A DNA stretch of 64,000 bases from Brevibacillus porteri (lineage in GTDB: Bacteria > Bacillota > Bacilli > Brevibacillales > Brevibacillaceae), in NCBI RefSeq assembly GCF_003013475.1, contig NZ_PXZO01000064.1, positions 62,001-126,000 of the forward strand, in the 5' to 3' direction. Positions 7,871 to 15,382 of this stretch are shown here, in pieces. A program made the position numbers and the translations under genes. Position 1 is the stretch's first letter; the number at the start of each line of letters is the position of its first letter. The notes under the pieces are model-generated. The model was not told the DNA's origin. It saw nothing but the letters and a program-made list of their open reading frames with translations, and searched no databases.

Positions 7871-7885
7871 TAGATCAACAAGTGA

Positions 7886-7895
7886 GGTGATCACC
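7886..7895. promoter_or_regulatory. 10-bp palindrome over the ribosome site of the FHA regulator gene
   Basis: GGTGATCACC is a perfect palindrome that contains the AGGTGA ribosome site for ATG 7898. It may be chance, an operator, or a small hairpin that limits translation. Confidence 0.35.
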
Positions 7896-7897
7896 AG

Positions 7898-8581
7898 ATG
7901 ATAGACAACGGTGCATACTTACTCGTAAAAAAAGGGGACCCCACCCCATTTACCACACGCAAATATCTCACCAAGGATCGCTGTACAATCGGGCGGAGGG
8001 GAACTGGTTTTCAACTGGACATTACATTTTCCAGTCCGTACATTTCGAGAATGCATGCAGCCTTTCAAAGGCTCGGGAATGATTACAAGATTATCGATCT
8101 GGAAAGCAAGCATGGCACAGAGGTAAACGGGACTCCCCTTCATTATTCCTCTCATATTCTGCGCCACGGGGATCAAATAAGCTTGTCAAAAGGGGTAGCA
8201 GAGCTCGTCTTTTTACGAGAGGCCAATAGACTGGATGATACAGTGGAGCTCCCTTTCACGCAGTCAAAGAACACGTCGCTTTTGCCAGGATTGGAGTTTC
8301 ATTTGGAGAGAAGAGAAGTTCGTCTCGATGGGGCTAGACTGCATTTGATCGGAAAAGATATGGATTTGCTGAAGCTTCTCTACCAAAAGGCGAACAGCGC
8401 CGTTAGTTTTGAAGAAATCATGCTGACAGTATGGCCAGAGCGAATGCTGCATGAGGGCAACGTCCCGGATGTCGGACGAGTGGAAGTCAATGCGCTCGTC
8501 TATCGATTAAGGAAAAAGCTTCGGCGCTACGGGCAGCAAATCACGACGATTCCGCGGTATGGATATCGCTTAGATGTTTGA
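7898..8581 (+). CDS. FHA-domain winged-helix transcriptional regulator
   Basis: The 227-residue soluble protein has an N-terminal forkhead-associated domain (about residues 10-110). The phosphothreonine-site residues are visible as GRR, then SPYISRMHA and SKHGTEVNG. A C-terminal OmpR/PhoB-type winged helix (about 130-227) shows GKDMDLLKLLY, a recognition region RVEVNALVYRLRKKL, and the usual final hairpin TTIPRYGYRL. There is no receiver domain. FHA domains bind phosphothreonine peptides, so its activity may depend on a Ser/Thr kinase such as the cell-wall-sensing PASTA kinase; that is inference. EmbR has the same two domains in reverse order. It sits between two beta-lactamase genes in one operon and may tune them or wall genes elsewhere. 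Confidence 0.88.
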   Translation: MIDNGAYLLVKKGDPTPFTTRKYLTKDRCTIGRRGTGFQLDITFSSPYISRMHAAFQRLGNDYKIIDLESKHGTEVNGTPLHYSSHILRHGDQISLSKGVAELVFLREANRLDDTVELPFTQSKNTSLLPGLEFHLERREVRLDGARLHLIGKDMDLLKLLYQKANSAVSFEEIMLTVWPERMLHEGNVPDVGRVEVNALVYRLRKKLRRYGQQITTIPRYGYRLDV

Positions 8582-8595
8582 AAGGTGAGATTCAT

Positions 8596-9432
8596 TTGAA
8601 GATTCATAAAGGATGGATAGGGAAAGCTGTATGTAGTTTGTTCCTGACAGTCGCCGTTGCTCTGACACCGTTTTCTCATCAAACGATTGCCCAATCTGAA
8701 ACAGCATCTCCCACTCAGATTACCAATCCAGGGAAAAGCATTGTGTTATCAAAATTAAATGACAAATTATGGTTACATACAACCTATAATGAATGGAATG
8801 GCACAACCTATGACCACAATGGCTTAATCGTTTCTACGTCCAATGGGATCGTCCTGATTGATACAGCATGGGGGGACACCCAAAAAACGGAAGAGCTATT
8901 ACAGCTGATTAAGAAGCATTGGAAGAAAGACGTTGTGTTGGCGCTGATTACACATGCACATGATGACAGCATTTCAGGTATCCGTGCGTTACTCCATCAA
9001 AAAATAGATGTACGCAGTACACGTTTGACGGCAAAATTAGCCAAAGAATATGGATATCCTTCGCCCAATCCGACACTCGATGAAAAGCCCGTAATAAAGG
9101 TAGGCGACACGATCTTAGAAGCCTATTATCCTGGGGAAGGGCATTCGAGTGATAACATTACCGTTTGGCTTCCCCAATCCAAAATATTATTTGGTGGATG
9201 CTTCGTCAAAGCATTAGATGCCAAGGATCTCGGAAATCTTTCAGATGCCAATGTAGAACAATGGGATGACTCCGTTCAGAAGGTAATCGAAAAGTATCCA
9301 CAGGTCGAAACCGTTGTACCTGGACATGGAAACACGGGAGGCAAAAATTTGCTTGATCACACCATTGAGCTAATCAAACAACATTCCCAGAAGCAAGCAG
9401 CTAAAACAAACTCCTTCTCAAGATCAACATGA
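8596..9432 (+). CDS. Subclass B1 metallo-beta-lactamase
   Basis: A 278-residue secreted zinc beta-lactamase. A signal peptide spans about residues 1-31 (KIHKGWIGK, then a hydrophobic core, cleavage near TIAQS). All six B1 zinc ligands are present: H120-A-H122-D-D124, H183 in GEGHSSDN, C202 in GGCF and H244 in PGHG. The third zinc ligand being Cys marks subclass B1 (BcII group). The motif is HAHDD rather than the commoner HAHAD. I chose TTG 8596, 6 bases after AGGTGAG; the TTG at 8578 lies inside the previous stop region without a ribosome site. It shares the BlaI-controlled transcript with bla and the FHA gene. Its 3' end is embedded in the terminator. Confidence 0.93.
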   Translation: MKIHKGWIGKAVCSLFLTVAVALTPFSHQTIAQSETASPTQITNPGKSIVLSKLNDKLWLHTTYNEWNGTTYDHNGLIVSTSNGIVLIDTAWGDTQKTEELLQLIKKHWKKDVVLALITHAHDDSISGIRALLHQKIDVRSTRLTAKLAKEYGYPSPNPTLDEKPVIKVGDTILEAYYPGEGHSSDNITVWLPQSKILFGGCFVKALDAKDLGNLSDANVEQWDDSVQKVIEKYPQVETVVPGHGNTGGKNLLDHTIELIKQHSQKQAAKTNSFSRST

Positions 9433-9446
9433 GAAGGAGTTTGTTT
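9404..9446 (+). terminator. Terminator of the bla operon, overlapping the coding end
   Basis: A 16-bp perfect stem (AAACAAACTCCTTCTC with GAGAAGGAGTTTGTTT) has an 11-base loop that contains the stop codon of the metallo-beta-lactamase gene. Confidence 0.85.
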
Positions 9447-9450
9447 ATGT

Positions 9451-9477
9451 AAGGTGTTTTCTTTTTTCTTCCAATCG
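9451..9477 (+). repeat. 27-bp direct repeat, right copy
   Basis: Exact copy of 4312-4338, 5139 bp apart and in the same orientation. Here it is not part of a hairpin: only the right terminator arm and T-rich run of the left copy are represented, which suggests this copy is the duplicated one. Confidence 0.95.
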
Positions 9478-9548
9478 TCTAAACTTTTGATATAGGCCAG
9501 AAGTCATTGCTCTATTACCACAATGATTCAGTCATAGGAGTCCTCATT

Positions 9549-10202
9549 ATGAAAAAAATCGTAGGTATTGCCTTGATGGTCGCTTTACTAGGCTTCAACG
9601 CCTATTTGTGGCCGACCCTGATTCACGCGGTAAAAACAGATGGACGAACCGATGTGAAAACAGCATCTGTCTCGCAAAAAGCAGGTACGGCAAAGCCCGC
9701 TATGGATTTGGCGAATCAAGGTCCGCGCGCCGAAAACGTTTCTGCCTATCCGGTTGAAAAGCCTGTGGCTGTGTCAGCACCTGTACCAGCACCAGCGCAG
9801 AAACAAAGCGAAGGAAAGCCAAAAACAAAAGCGGTAGCAGCTGCTAAAACGAACACACCGAAGAAGAAAACACAAAAGACGAAAACCGCAACAAAACCAG
9901 TCAAAAAACAGACGGCACGTCCTCCGGTAAATAAGGTGCCAACGTATCCGGCCTGGGATGATAACGGTCTCTATGTCGTAGACGATGGAGGACCAGGAAG
10001 CAATTGGGTGAGGCTGTCGGATGGTTCTTTACTGCGTAAGAGCGATGGGACACGGACATTTAACTTGCCCTATGATAAGAATCCATTCACTGGAGAGATT
10101 AAGCCGACAGTGGAACCGATGTCAGAAGCGGCGTATAAAATGTGGAAGGGCAATCAAGCCCAGCAGCCATCGCCATTCAGCCCGTCACCGTTCGGGCGAT
10201 AA
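9549..10202 (+). CDS. Hypothetical membrane-anchored protein with Lys/Thr/Pro-rich linker
   Basis: The protein is about 217 residues. It has one N-terminal hydrophobic helix (residues 4-22, signal anchor or uncleaved signal) and a long low-complexity Ala/Lys/Thr/Pro stalk (about 60-140). A small globular C-terminus has the pattern PAWDDNGLYVVDDGG and WVRLSDGSLLRKSDG. The design suggests an extracellular domain held off the membrane through the wall. I do not recognise the family. ATG 9549 is preferred over the upstream in-frame start because AGGAG lies just upstream and the hydrophobic helix then begins at the N-terminus. It ends at its own terminator. Confidence 0.75.
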   Translation: MKKIVGIALMVALLGFNAYLWPTLIHAVKTDGRTDVKTASVSQKAGTAKPAMDLANQGPRAENVSAYPVEKPVAVSAPVPAPAQKQSEGKPKTKAVAAAKTNTPKKKTQKTKTATKPVKKQTARPPVNKVPTYPAWDDNGLYVVDDGGPGSNWVRLSDGSLLRKSDGTRTFNLPYDKNPFTGEIKPTVEPMSEAAYKMWKGNQAQQPSPFSPSPFGR

Positions 10203-10211
10203 TGAGTCGCG

Positions 10212-10244
10212 AAAAATTGCTCCGAGAAAAGGAGCAGTTTTTTT
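10212..10244 (+). terminator. Terminator of the membrane-anchored protein gene
   Basis: TTGCTCC pairs with GGAGCAG, extended by an A-run/T-run, and is followed by seven T residues, 10 bases after the stop. Confidence 0.9.
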
Positions 10245-10253
10245 CGATAAGTA

Positions 10254-10294
10254 GTCAAATTTGAATATAATAATGTATAGTACTTTGATTTGAC
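10254..10294. promoter_or_regulatory. Candidate operator upstream of the efflux gene
   Basis: The inverted repeat GTCAAAT...ATTTGAC is spread over 41 bp, brackets an AT-rich segment containing TATAAT (10266-10271), and ends 20 bases before the ATG. It is a plausible site for the PadR regulator encoded in the same operon. The identity is inferred from position only. Confidence 0.4.
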
Positions 10295-10313
10295 CACTCA
10301 GGAGGGTGAGGCA

Positions 10314-11831
10314 ATGATTGCAAGGGAAAGTAAAGTGAATAGGGTGTTGGCGGGGCTTCTGCTTGGTCTCCTGATGGCTTCCATGGACAATACGATTGTC
10401 GCGACGGCGATGGCTACGATTGTCGGTGAGATGGGCGGCATGGATAAGTTTGTTTGGGTGACATCAGCGTACATGGTCGCTACGATGGCGGGGATGCCGA
10501 TTTTCGGTAAACTCTCCGATATGTATGGGCGAAAACGTTTTTACGTATTTGGTCTCATTGTATTTTTGTTAGGGTCCATTTTATGCGGGACGGCAAACAG
10601 CATCGTTGAGTTGAGCATTTATCGGGCGATTCAAGGGATTGGCGGCGGAGCGCTGATGCCTATTGCCTTCACGATTATTTTTGACGTATTCCCGCCGGAG
10701 AAGCGTGGAAAGATGACGGGACTTTTCGGAGCTGTATTCGGTACGTCCAGCGTATTTGGACCTTTGCTGGGGGCGTATATTACCGAATATGTCAGCTGGC
10801 ATTGGATCTTTTACATCAATGTACCGATTGGTGCTGTGTCCCTCTGGTTGATCTCGATGTATTACAAGGAGTCGCTGGAATATCGCAAGCAGAGCATTGA
10901 CTGGTGGGGAGCGATTACGCTGGTCGGGGCTGTAGTGAGTCTGATGTTTGCACTGGAGCTGGGTGGCAATCAATACGCGTGGGATTCGATGCAGATTATT
11001 GGATTGTTCTGTTCCTTTTTCTTGTTGTTTGTGATTTTTCTATTTGTCGAGAAGCGGGCATCTGATCCGATTATTTCGTTCTCCATGTTCAAGAAGCGGT
11101 TATTTGCCACGACAAATGCGATTGCACTGTTGTATGGAGCTGCTTTCATTATCGCTACGGTGTATCTGCCGATTTTTATCCAAGGGGTATATGGCGGGTC
11201 AGCGACGAATGCCGGATTACTGTTGACACCGATGATGCTCGGTTCGGTTGCTGGAAGCCAGCTAGGCGGATTTTTGACAACGAAGACCAGCTTCCGCAAT
11301 ATTATGCTTCTGTCCGCAGTCTTTTTCATACCAGGTATTTTCCTTTTGAGTACACTGACGCCTGATATTCCTCGTTCAATCGTTACGCTTTATATGGTGA
11401 TTGCAGGGTTTGGTGTGGGCTTTTCTTTCTCCACCTTGGGAATTTCAGCGATTCATGGCTTTGATATGCGTCAAAGAGGATCGGCCAGTTCGACGAACTC
11501 TTTTTCCCGTTCATTGGGGATGACATTGGGGATCACCGTGTTTGGTATCTTGCAACGCAACTCGTTTGAAAACGGCATGTTCTCTGCCTTCGGGGGACAA
11601 GAGATGACGAATGCCATTACGGATCCGCGAGCGATTTTGACACCAGAAGCACGCGAATCCATTCCGGGTCCTGTTTTGGATCAAATGATCGATATTCTCG
11701 CGTCATCGATTGCGAACACGTTTACGTGGGCGCTCGTTCCTGCTGTTCTTGCTCTCGTGTGCATTTTGCTAATGGGAAATGATCGGGCGCTGGCGAAATC
11801 GCCTTCCGAACCGAAACCGGAACGCGGGTAG
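10314..11831 (+). CDS. DHA2-family (14-helix) multidrug efflux MFS transporter
   Basis: The 505-residue polytopic protein is an EmrB/QacA-type drug:proton antiporter. Motif D1 is visible in helix 1 (LMASMDNTIVATAM), motif A in GKLSDMYGRKR (about residue 70), and motif C in helix 5 (GAVFGTSSVFGPLLGAY). About 14 hydrophobic segments are present, against 12 for DHA1. I chose ATG 10314 with AGGAGGGTGA 5 bases upstream; an ATG-less extension to 10290 has no ribosome site. The PadR-type regulator follows after 12 bp, so pump and regulator form one unit. Substrates cannot be predicted. Confidence 0.92.
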   Translation: MIARESKVNRVLAGLLLGLLMASMDNTIVATAMATIVGEMGGMDKFVWVTSAYMVATMAGMPIFGKLSDMYGRKRFYVFGLIVFLLGSILCGTANSIVELSIYRAIQGIGGGALMPIAFTIIFDVFPPEKRGKMTGLFGAVFGTSSVFGPLLGAYITEYVSWHWIFYINVPIGAVSLWLISMYYKESLEYRKQSIDWWGAITLVGAVVSLMFALELGGNQYAWDSMQIIGLFCSFFLLFVIFLFVEKRASDPIISFSMFKKRLFATTNAIALLYGAAFIIATVYLPIFIQGVYGGSATNAGLLLTPMMLGSVAGSQLGGFLTTKTSFRNIMLLSAVFFIPGIFLLSTLTPDIPRSIVTLYMVIAGFGVGFSFSTLGISAIHGFDMRQRGSASSTNSFSRSLGMTLGITVFGILQRNSFENGMFSAFGGQEMTNAITDPRAILTPEARESIPGPVLDQMIDILASSIANTFTWALVPAVLALVCILLMGNDRALAKSPSEPKPERG

Positions 11832-11843
11832 AGGAGAATCGTC

Positions 11844-12371
11844 ATGAGTCTAAAATTGCTTGTTCTGGGATTGCTGATGGAAGGGGAGAAGCATCCCTAC
11901 GAGGTTCAGCAGCAGGTGAAGGCCAGGGGAATGGATTGTTACATGAAATACGCCAAAGGCTCCCTCTACTATGCCTTCGACCAACTGGAAAAGAGCGGGA
12001 TGATTGAGGTCAAAGAAGTCATTCGTGAGACTAACCGCCCAGATAAGACGCTGTATGGGATCACGGAAAAAGGCGAAGAGCAATTTCAACAGCTTCTCTT
12101 GGAAGAACTGCAAAAACCGATGCAGCTGACCCATCCGATCTACGCGGCTCTTACTTTTGCTTCGTACGGTGATCCACAGAAAATGGATGAGGCCTTGGAA
12201 GTGAACATCCAGGAGGTAAGACGGTTAGCTGGATTATTGGAATCGATCCAGGAGGAAAAAAGAGAGAGGCTTAGCTGGGGAGCACGAACGATTCTGATCG
12301 GTGCCATTGAGCATTTGCACGCAGAGATGCGCTGGATGGAACGTATCCGGGAAGAAGCTTGGGGCCGTTGA
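11844..12371 (+). CDS. PadR-family transcriptional regulator
   Basis: A 175-residue winged-helix regulator with the PadR pattern LLVLGLLMEGEKHPYEVQQ (residues 5-23), the wing-helix segment KGSLYYAFDQLEKSGMI and YGITEKGEEQF near 75. The C-terminal half is a long helical dimerisation region of the PadR-s2/Vir type. PadR proteins commonly repress an adjacent efflux gene and release DNA on binding a drug-like ligand; here the adjacent gene is the DHA2 pump 12 bp upstream. The start ATG has GAGGAG upstream. Autoregulation through the repeat at 10254-10294 is likely but unproven. Confidence 0.92.
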   Translation: MSLKLLVLGLLMEGEKHPYEVQQQVKARGMDCYMKYAKGSLYYAFDQLEKSGMIEVKEVIRETNRPDKTLYGITEKGEEQFQQLLLEELQKPMQLTHPIYAALTFASYGDPQKMDEALEVNIQEVRRLAGLLESIQEEKRERLSWGARTILIGAIEHLHAEMRWMERIREEAWGR

Positions 12372-12467
12372 TTTTGAATATATTATGAACATTGGACTAT
12401 TTTCATCATTATGATAGTTTTTCGTTTATAATAGTGGTAATTTCAATGGCAAGGATGGTACCCGCAC

Positions 12468-12758
12468 ATGATGAAATCTGCCCTCGGACGTTTCCGTCTC
12501 ATCGGCCTGATCGAAGGTATCTCGTATTTGGTACTTCTCGGAATTGCTATGCCGCTTAAGTATTTTTGGGATTATCCAGCGGCAGTAAAAATTGCCGGCT
12601 CGCTTCATGGATTGTTTTTTGTCCTGTATATTTTGGCGTTGGCACATGTTACAATGACCAATAAGTGGTCCTTTTTGAAAGTGATCGGGGCATTTATTGC
12701 TTCATTACTGCCATTCGGCAACTTTGTTCTGGATGCACGCCTGAAAAAAGAGCAGTAA
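12468..12758 (+). CDS. DUF3817 family small membrane protein
   Basis: The 96-residue protein has three membrane helices. The pattern RLIGLIEGISYLVLLGIAMPLKY at the N-terminus, GSLHGLFFVLYI in the middle and a final LPFGNFVLDARL are typical of DUF3817 (YdzA-like), a family without known function. The two adjacent ATGs at 12468 and 12471 are equally possible; an AAGGATGG ribosome site lies 9-12 bases upstream. It stands alone and ends at a short hairpin. Confidence 0.85.
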   Translation: MMKSALGRFRLIGLIEGISYLVLLGIAMPLKYFWDYPAAVKIAGSLHGLFFVLYILALAHVTMTNKWSFLKVIGAFIASLLPFGNFVLDARLKKEQ

Positions 12759-12791
12759 GTATACACATTACACATTATGTAAGGAACTAGA

Positions 12792-12816
12792 AGGCGGGTC
12801 ATTGTACCCGTCTTTC
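12792..12816 (+). terminator. Short terminator after the DUF3817 gene
   Basis: AGGCGGGT pairs with ACCCGTCT (one G-T pair) around a 6-base loop and is followed by TTT. It is weak but correctly placed. Confidence 0.6.
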
Positions 12817-12854
12817 GTACATATTCAAAAGAGAAAAAAATGGAGGGGATCTGT

Positions 12855-13052
12855 GTGGAGACCAGAATTTTAGCAGGAATTCTTTTGTGGGACGAAGAGG
12901 AACAGTACGTTCTTGAAACCGTGATGGAGGACCGTTTCAAGCTGGTTCTGCCGCAGATTATCACGCTTGCAAGCACAGAAGAAAAGGTAGCGACGGATGA
13001 ATTGAACGAACAATACTTCGGTCAAAATGTCATTGCCAGATGCTTTGTTTGA
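12855..13052 (+). CDS. Small hypothetical protein
   Basis: A 65-residue soluble acidic protein of unknown family, beginning METRILAGILLWDEEE when read from GTG 12855. That start is preferred because GGAGGGG ends 6 bases upstream, whereas ATG 12840 lies within the ribosome site itself. No motif is recognised. It is followed closely by the ADP-ribosylglycohydrolase gene in the same direction, so the two may be co-transcribed. Confidence 0.55.
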   Translation: METRILAGILLWDEEEQYVLETVMEDRFKLVLPQIITLASTEEKVATDELNEQYFGQNVIARCFV

Positions 13053-13088
13053 TATGAACAGATAATTCAGAAAAAGGTGTGGATAGGT

Positions 13089-14015
13089 GTGGAGCTGCGT
13101 GATCGCTATGCTGGAAGTTTGCTAGGGTTGGCCGTTGGAGATGCACTCGGCACAACTTTAGAATTTCGCAAACCGGGTACCTTCGAGCCGCTTACAGAAA
13201 TGATCGGGGGAGGACCATTCGATTTAAAGGCGGGGGAATGGACGGATGATACGTCGATGGCCCTGTGCCTGGCTGAGAGCTTGATTACGAAAAATGGCTT
13301 CGATCCGGTTGATCAGATGAACCGATACATAGCTTGGTTTCGAGATGGGTATATGAGCTGCAAGGATCATTGCTTCGATATCGGGAATATCACCAAAGAA
13401 GCGCTGTGGCGTTTTGAGCAGACCAAAAATCCATTCAGCGGATCTGACCATCCGATGTCGGCAGGGAATGGCTCCATTATGAGGCTAGCACCAGTCGCAC
13501 TCTATTATGCCAATCAACCGGAGCTCGCCATCGATTACTGCGCGCAAAGTTCTCGCACAACACACGCAACGGCAAAGGCAGTAGACGGCTGTCGTTTTTT
13601 CGGGGCATTGCTCCTGGGGGCTCTACAGGGTATTTCCAAAGAGGAGTTGCTTGCTGATTCGTTCTCTCCTGTAGCCGATCTATGGGAAAAGCAACCGCTT
13701 GATCCTGATATCGCCCGTGTCGCGAATGGCTCCTACAAAGAGAAAACTAAAAAAGAGATCAAAGGATCTGGATATGTCGTCGATTCGCTTGAAGCGGCGC
13801 TTTGGGCATTTCATTCCAGTCGTTCTTTTGAAGAAGGCCTGTTCCTAGCGGTAAACCTTGGTGATGATGCGGATACGACGGGAGCTGTCTACGGTCAATT
13901 GGCAGGTGCTTATTACGGAGTAGAAGGCTTGCCTCAACGGATGCTTGCGCTGTTGGCCAAGCGGGAGTTGATGGAGGAGTTCGCGCGGAAATTGTACGAG
14001 CACGCTAACCACTAA
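13089..14015 (+). CDS. ADP-ribosylglycohydrolase family protein
   Basis: About 308 residues of the DraG/ARH family, which use two magnesium ions to remove ADP-ribose from proteins or related adducts. The metal-site motifs are visible: T52-D53-D54 in WTDDTSM near the N-terminus and LGDDADTTGA near residue 255. The AGNGSIMR substrate loop and the opening GSLLGLAVGDALG are also typical. I prefer GTG 13089, giving (M)ELRDRYAG as in the family, with AAGGTG 9 bases upstream; GTG 13077 is an alternative adding four residues. No partner ADP-ribosyltransferase is visible nearby, so the substrate is unknown. Confidence 0.9.
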   Translation: MELRDRYAGSLLGLAVGDALGTTLEFRKPGTFEPLTEMIGGGPFDLKAGEWTDDTSMALCLAESLITKNGFDPVDQMNRYIAWFRDGYMSCKDHCFDIGNITKEALWRFEQTKNPFSGSDHPMSAGNGSIMRLAPVALYYANQPELAIDYCAQSSRTTHATAKAVDGCRFFGALLLGALQGISKEELLADSFSPVADLWEKQPLDPDIARVANGSYKEKTKKEIKGSGYVVDSLEAALWAFHSSRSFEEGLFLAVNLGDDADTTGAVYGQLAGAYYGVEGLPQRMLALLAKRELMEEFARKLYEHANH

Positions 14016-14043
14016 CCGGCAAAATTGAAAATAGGTGAAAAAC

Positions 14044-14074
14044 GATAAGCACTACCAATCAGGCAGTGCTTATC
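14044..14074. terminator. Hairpin between convergent genes
   Basis: GATAAGCACT pairs perfectly with AGTGCTTATC around an 11-base loop. It lies between the rightward glycohydrolase and the leftward DUF3231 gene, with A-rich sequence on the left for the leftward transcript. Confidence 0.75.
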
Positions 14075-14081
14075 CTCAAGT

Positions 14082-14639
14082 TTAGGCATGGACAAGTTCT
14101 GGCGCTTGCATATGAAGTGGCGGCGGAACCAACCAGCCTTTTTCTTTTAAAATGCGGAGCAATCTGAGGCCAAATTGGGCTTTTGCAACATGGTACTGAC
14201 CAAAAAGCATTCCGATATCTTCTCGAATGGATTGAGCCATTATTTGACTGCAAGTAAGCAATCCGGCTGCAATGTCCCTTGATACACCTGCTGCGATTTC
14301 AGGGTCACTGATACGAGCACCGGCAGGAATGCTCTCTAAATCAGCTACAGGGCGATCTGGCGGTGCAGGAGGTAATCCAATGCCATTTACTTTGAGTAAT
14401 TCATCCAGTTGTTCCACTTCTTGTTTCATGCTTCGCGTAATGTCTTCGAGGAAGCTTTTCAGATCATGATCACCAGTATGGTTGAGCGCTGTTTGATAAC
14501 CAGCAATCAATCCTTTTGTTGTTGCCAGATACATCCATACTCCAAAAACCTCGCCATAATGCATCGGTTCATTCTGAGGATTGCCTGATAAAATACCCAT
14601 TAACGTCCTCCCAGTACTCAGTAGAGTTTTGATATCCAT
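14082..14639 (-). CDS. DUF3231 family protein
   Basis: The 185-residue mostly helical protein has the DUF3231 layout: an N-terminal 'NEPMHYGEVFGVWMYL' segment, long helices rich in acidic residues suggestive of a ferritin-like bundle, and an LPP-APPDRP proline loop. The family is found in spore formers and its function is not established. ATG 14639 is chosen because TAGGAG lies 8 bases upstream on the minus strand; the longer open frame upstream overlaps the next gene. It lies downstream of the DUF2512 gene, a recurrent neighbour in spore formers, in the same direction. Confidence 0.8.
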   Translation of the reverse strand: MDIKTLLSTGRTLMGILSGNPQNEPMHYGEVFGVWMYLATTKGLIAGYQTALNHTGDHDLKSFLEDITRSMKQEVEQLDELLKVNGIGLPPAPPDRPVADLESIPAGARISDPEIAAGVSRDIAAGLLTCSQIMAQSIREDIGMLFGQYHVAKAQFGLRLLRILKEKGWLVPPPLHMQAPELVHA

Positions 14640-14739
14640 TCGGGTTCTCCTAACTTTGTGATGTAACCCAAAGATAAGGTTAGCAAAAGGGACGAGATAT
14701 AACCCTTTTAGGAAATTACATATAAAGGGGAATGACGAG

Positions 14740-15096
14740 TTATTTTCCAGGTTCCTTATTAATACGATTGTTGTCGTAAATCCCCAAAAAGCGATGGTAC
14801 ACAAGTTCTGCTACACCTAAAAGGGCTACCGTAATCATTAACTCTCCAAAGCTTAGTGGCCAATCCATCCATCTGGCAACGAACCATAAATAAAAACCAG
14901 CGATTACTGCATCTGCAATTGTAGCCGTAATATTGTTGGTAGCACGTAATATTAATTGATCTCCAATCAGATAAGCGATGACAGTCAAGCCGAGTGCCGT
15001 TAAAATAGCGGAAGCCCAGGTTGCATTGGCAAACCACCATAAACAAATGGCAACAATCATACCGGTAACAGCTGCTTTCATTAAAAAGCGAGACAT
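14740..15096 (-). CDS. DUF2512 family (YndM-like) membrane protein
   Basis: A 118-residue protein with four hydrophobic helices. The helix-2/3 segment LTVIAYLIGDQLILRATNN followed by a 'DAVIAGFYLW' helix is typical of DUF2512/YndM, small membrane proteins of unknown role found in spore-forming Bacillales. ATG 15096 has a perfect GAGGAGGGTGA ribosome site. It is transcribed together with the DUF3231 gene 100 bp downstream, and the promoter should lie in the 15097-15382 divergent gap. Confidence 0.85.
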   Translation of the reverse strand: MSRFLMKAAVTGMIVAICLWWFANATWASAILTALGLTVIAYLIGDQLILRATNNITATIADAVIAGFYLWFVARWMDWPLSFGELMITVALLGVAELVYHRFLGIYDNNRINKEPGK

Positions 15097-15227
15097 GTAT
15101 TCACCCTCCTCTACTTACAGTCTGAAACAAAGAGATTTTCAGCCAGCGTTCCTATGGAAAAATAAGTGTTCTCGATGCTTACTGTTTTACAAAACAACAA
15201 GGTTTATGCGGATGCTGTTTGGCCTAA

Positions 15228-15259
15228 TCAAACACCCTTATCATAGAAAGGGTGTTTGA
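15228..15259. repeat. Perfect 10-bp inverted repeat in a divergent promoter gap
   Basis: TCAAACACCC and GGGTGTTTGA are separated by 12 bases. The genes on both sides point away from it, so it is unlikely to be a terminator for either. It may be an operator, or mark a lost or unannotated small transcript. The remaining 15097-15382 sequence is AT-rich with no other recognisable site. Confidence 0.55.
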
Positions 15260-15382
15260 ATTTATAGGAAAAAATTCTTTGATAGCCGAATTTTACCGCT
15301 GTTATAAAAATACCTTCAATTATATGATTATCACGATTACAAAATCATCATAATACCCGGTCTGGGTGGGGGTAGGAGAGCA

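Larger units (their letters stand above)
4339..9450 (+). other. Beta-lactam resistance block bounded by 27-bp direct repeats
   Basis: The block holds blaR1, blaI, a class A beta-lactamase, an FHA/winged-helix regulator and a B1 metallo-beta-lactamase, all rightward. Exact 27-bp direct repeats mark both ends (4312-4338 and 9451-9477). Because the left copy is part of the upstream gene's native terminator while the right copy stands alone, the block looks inserted just behind that terminator, or able to be lost by recombination between the copies. No transposase, integrase or terminal inverted repeats are present, so the mechanism is open. Confidence 0.55.
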
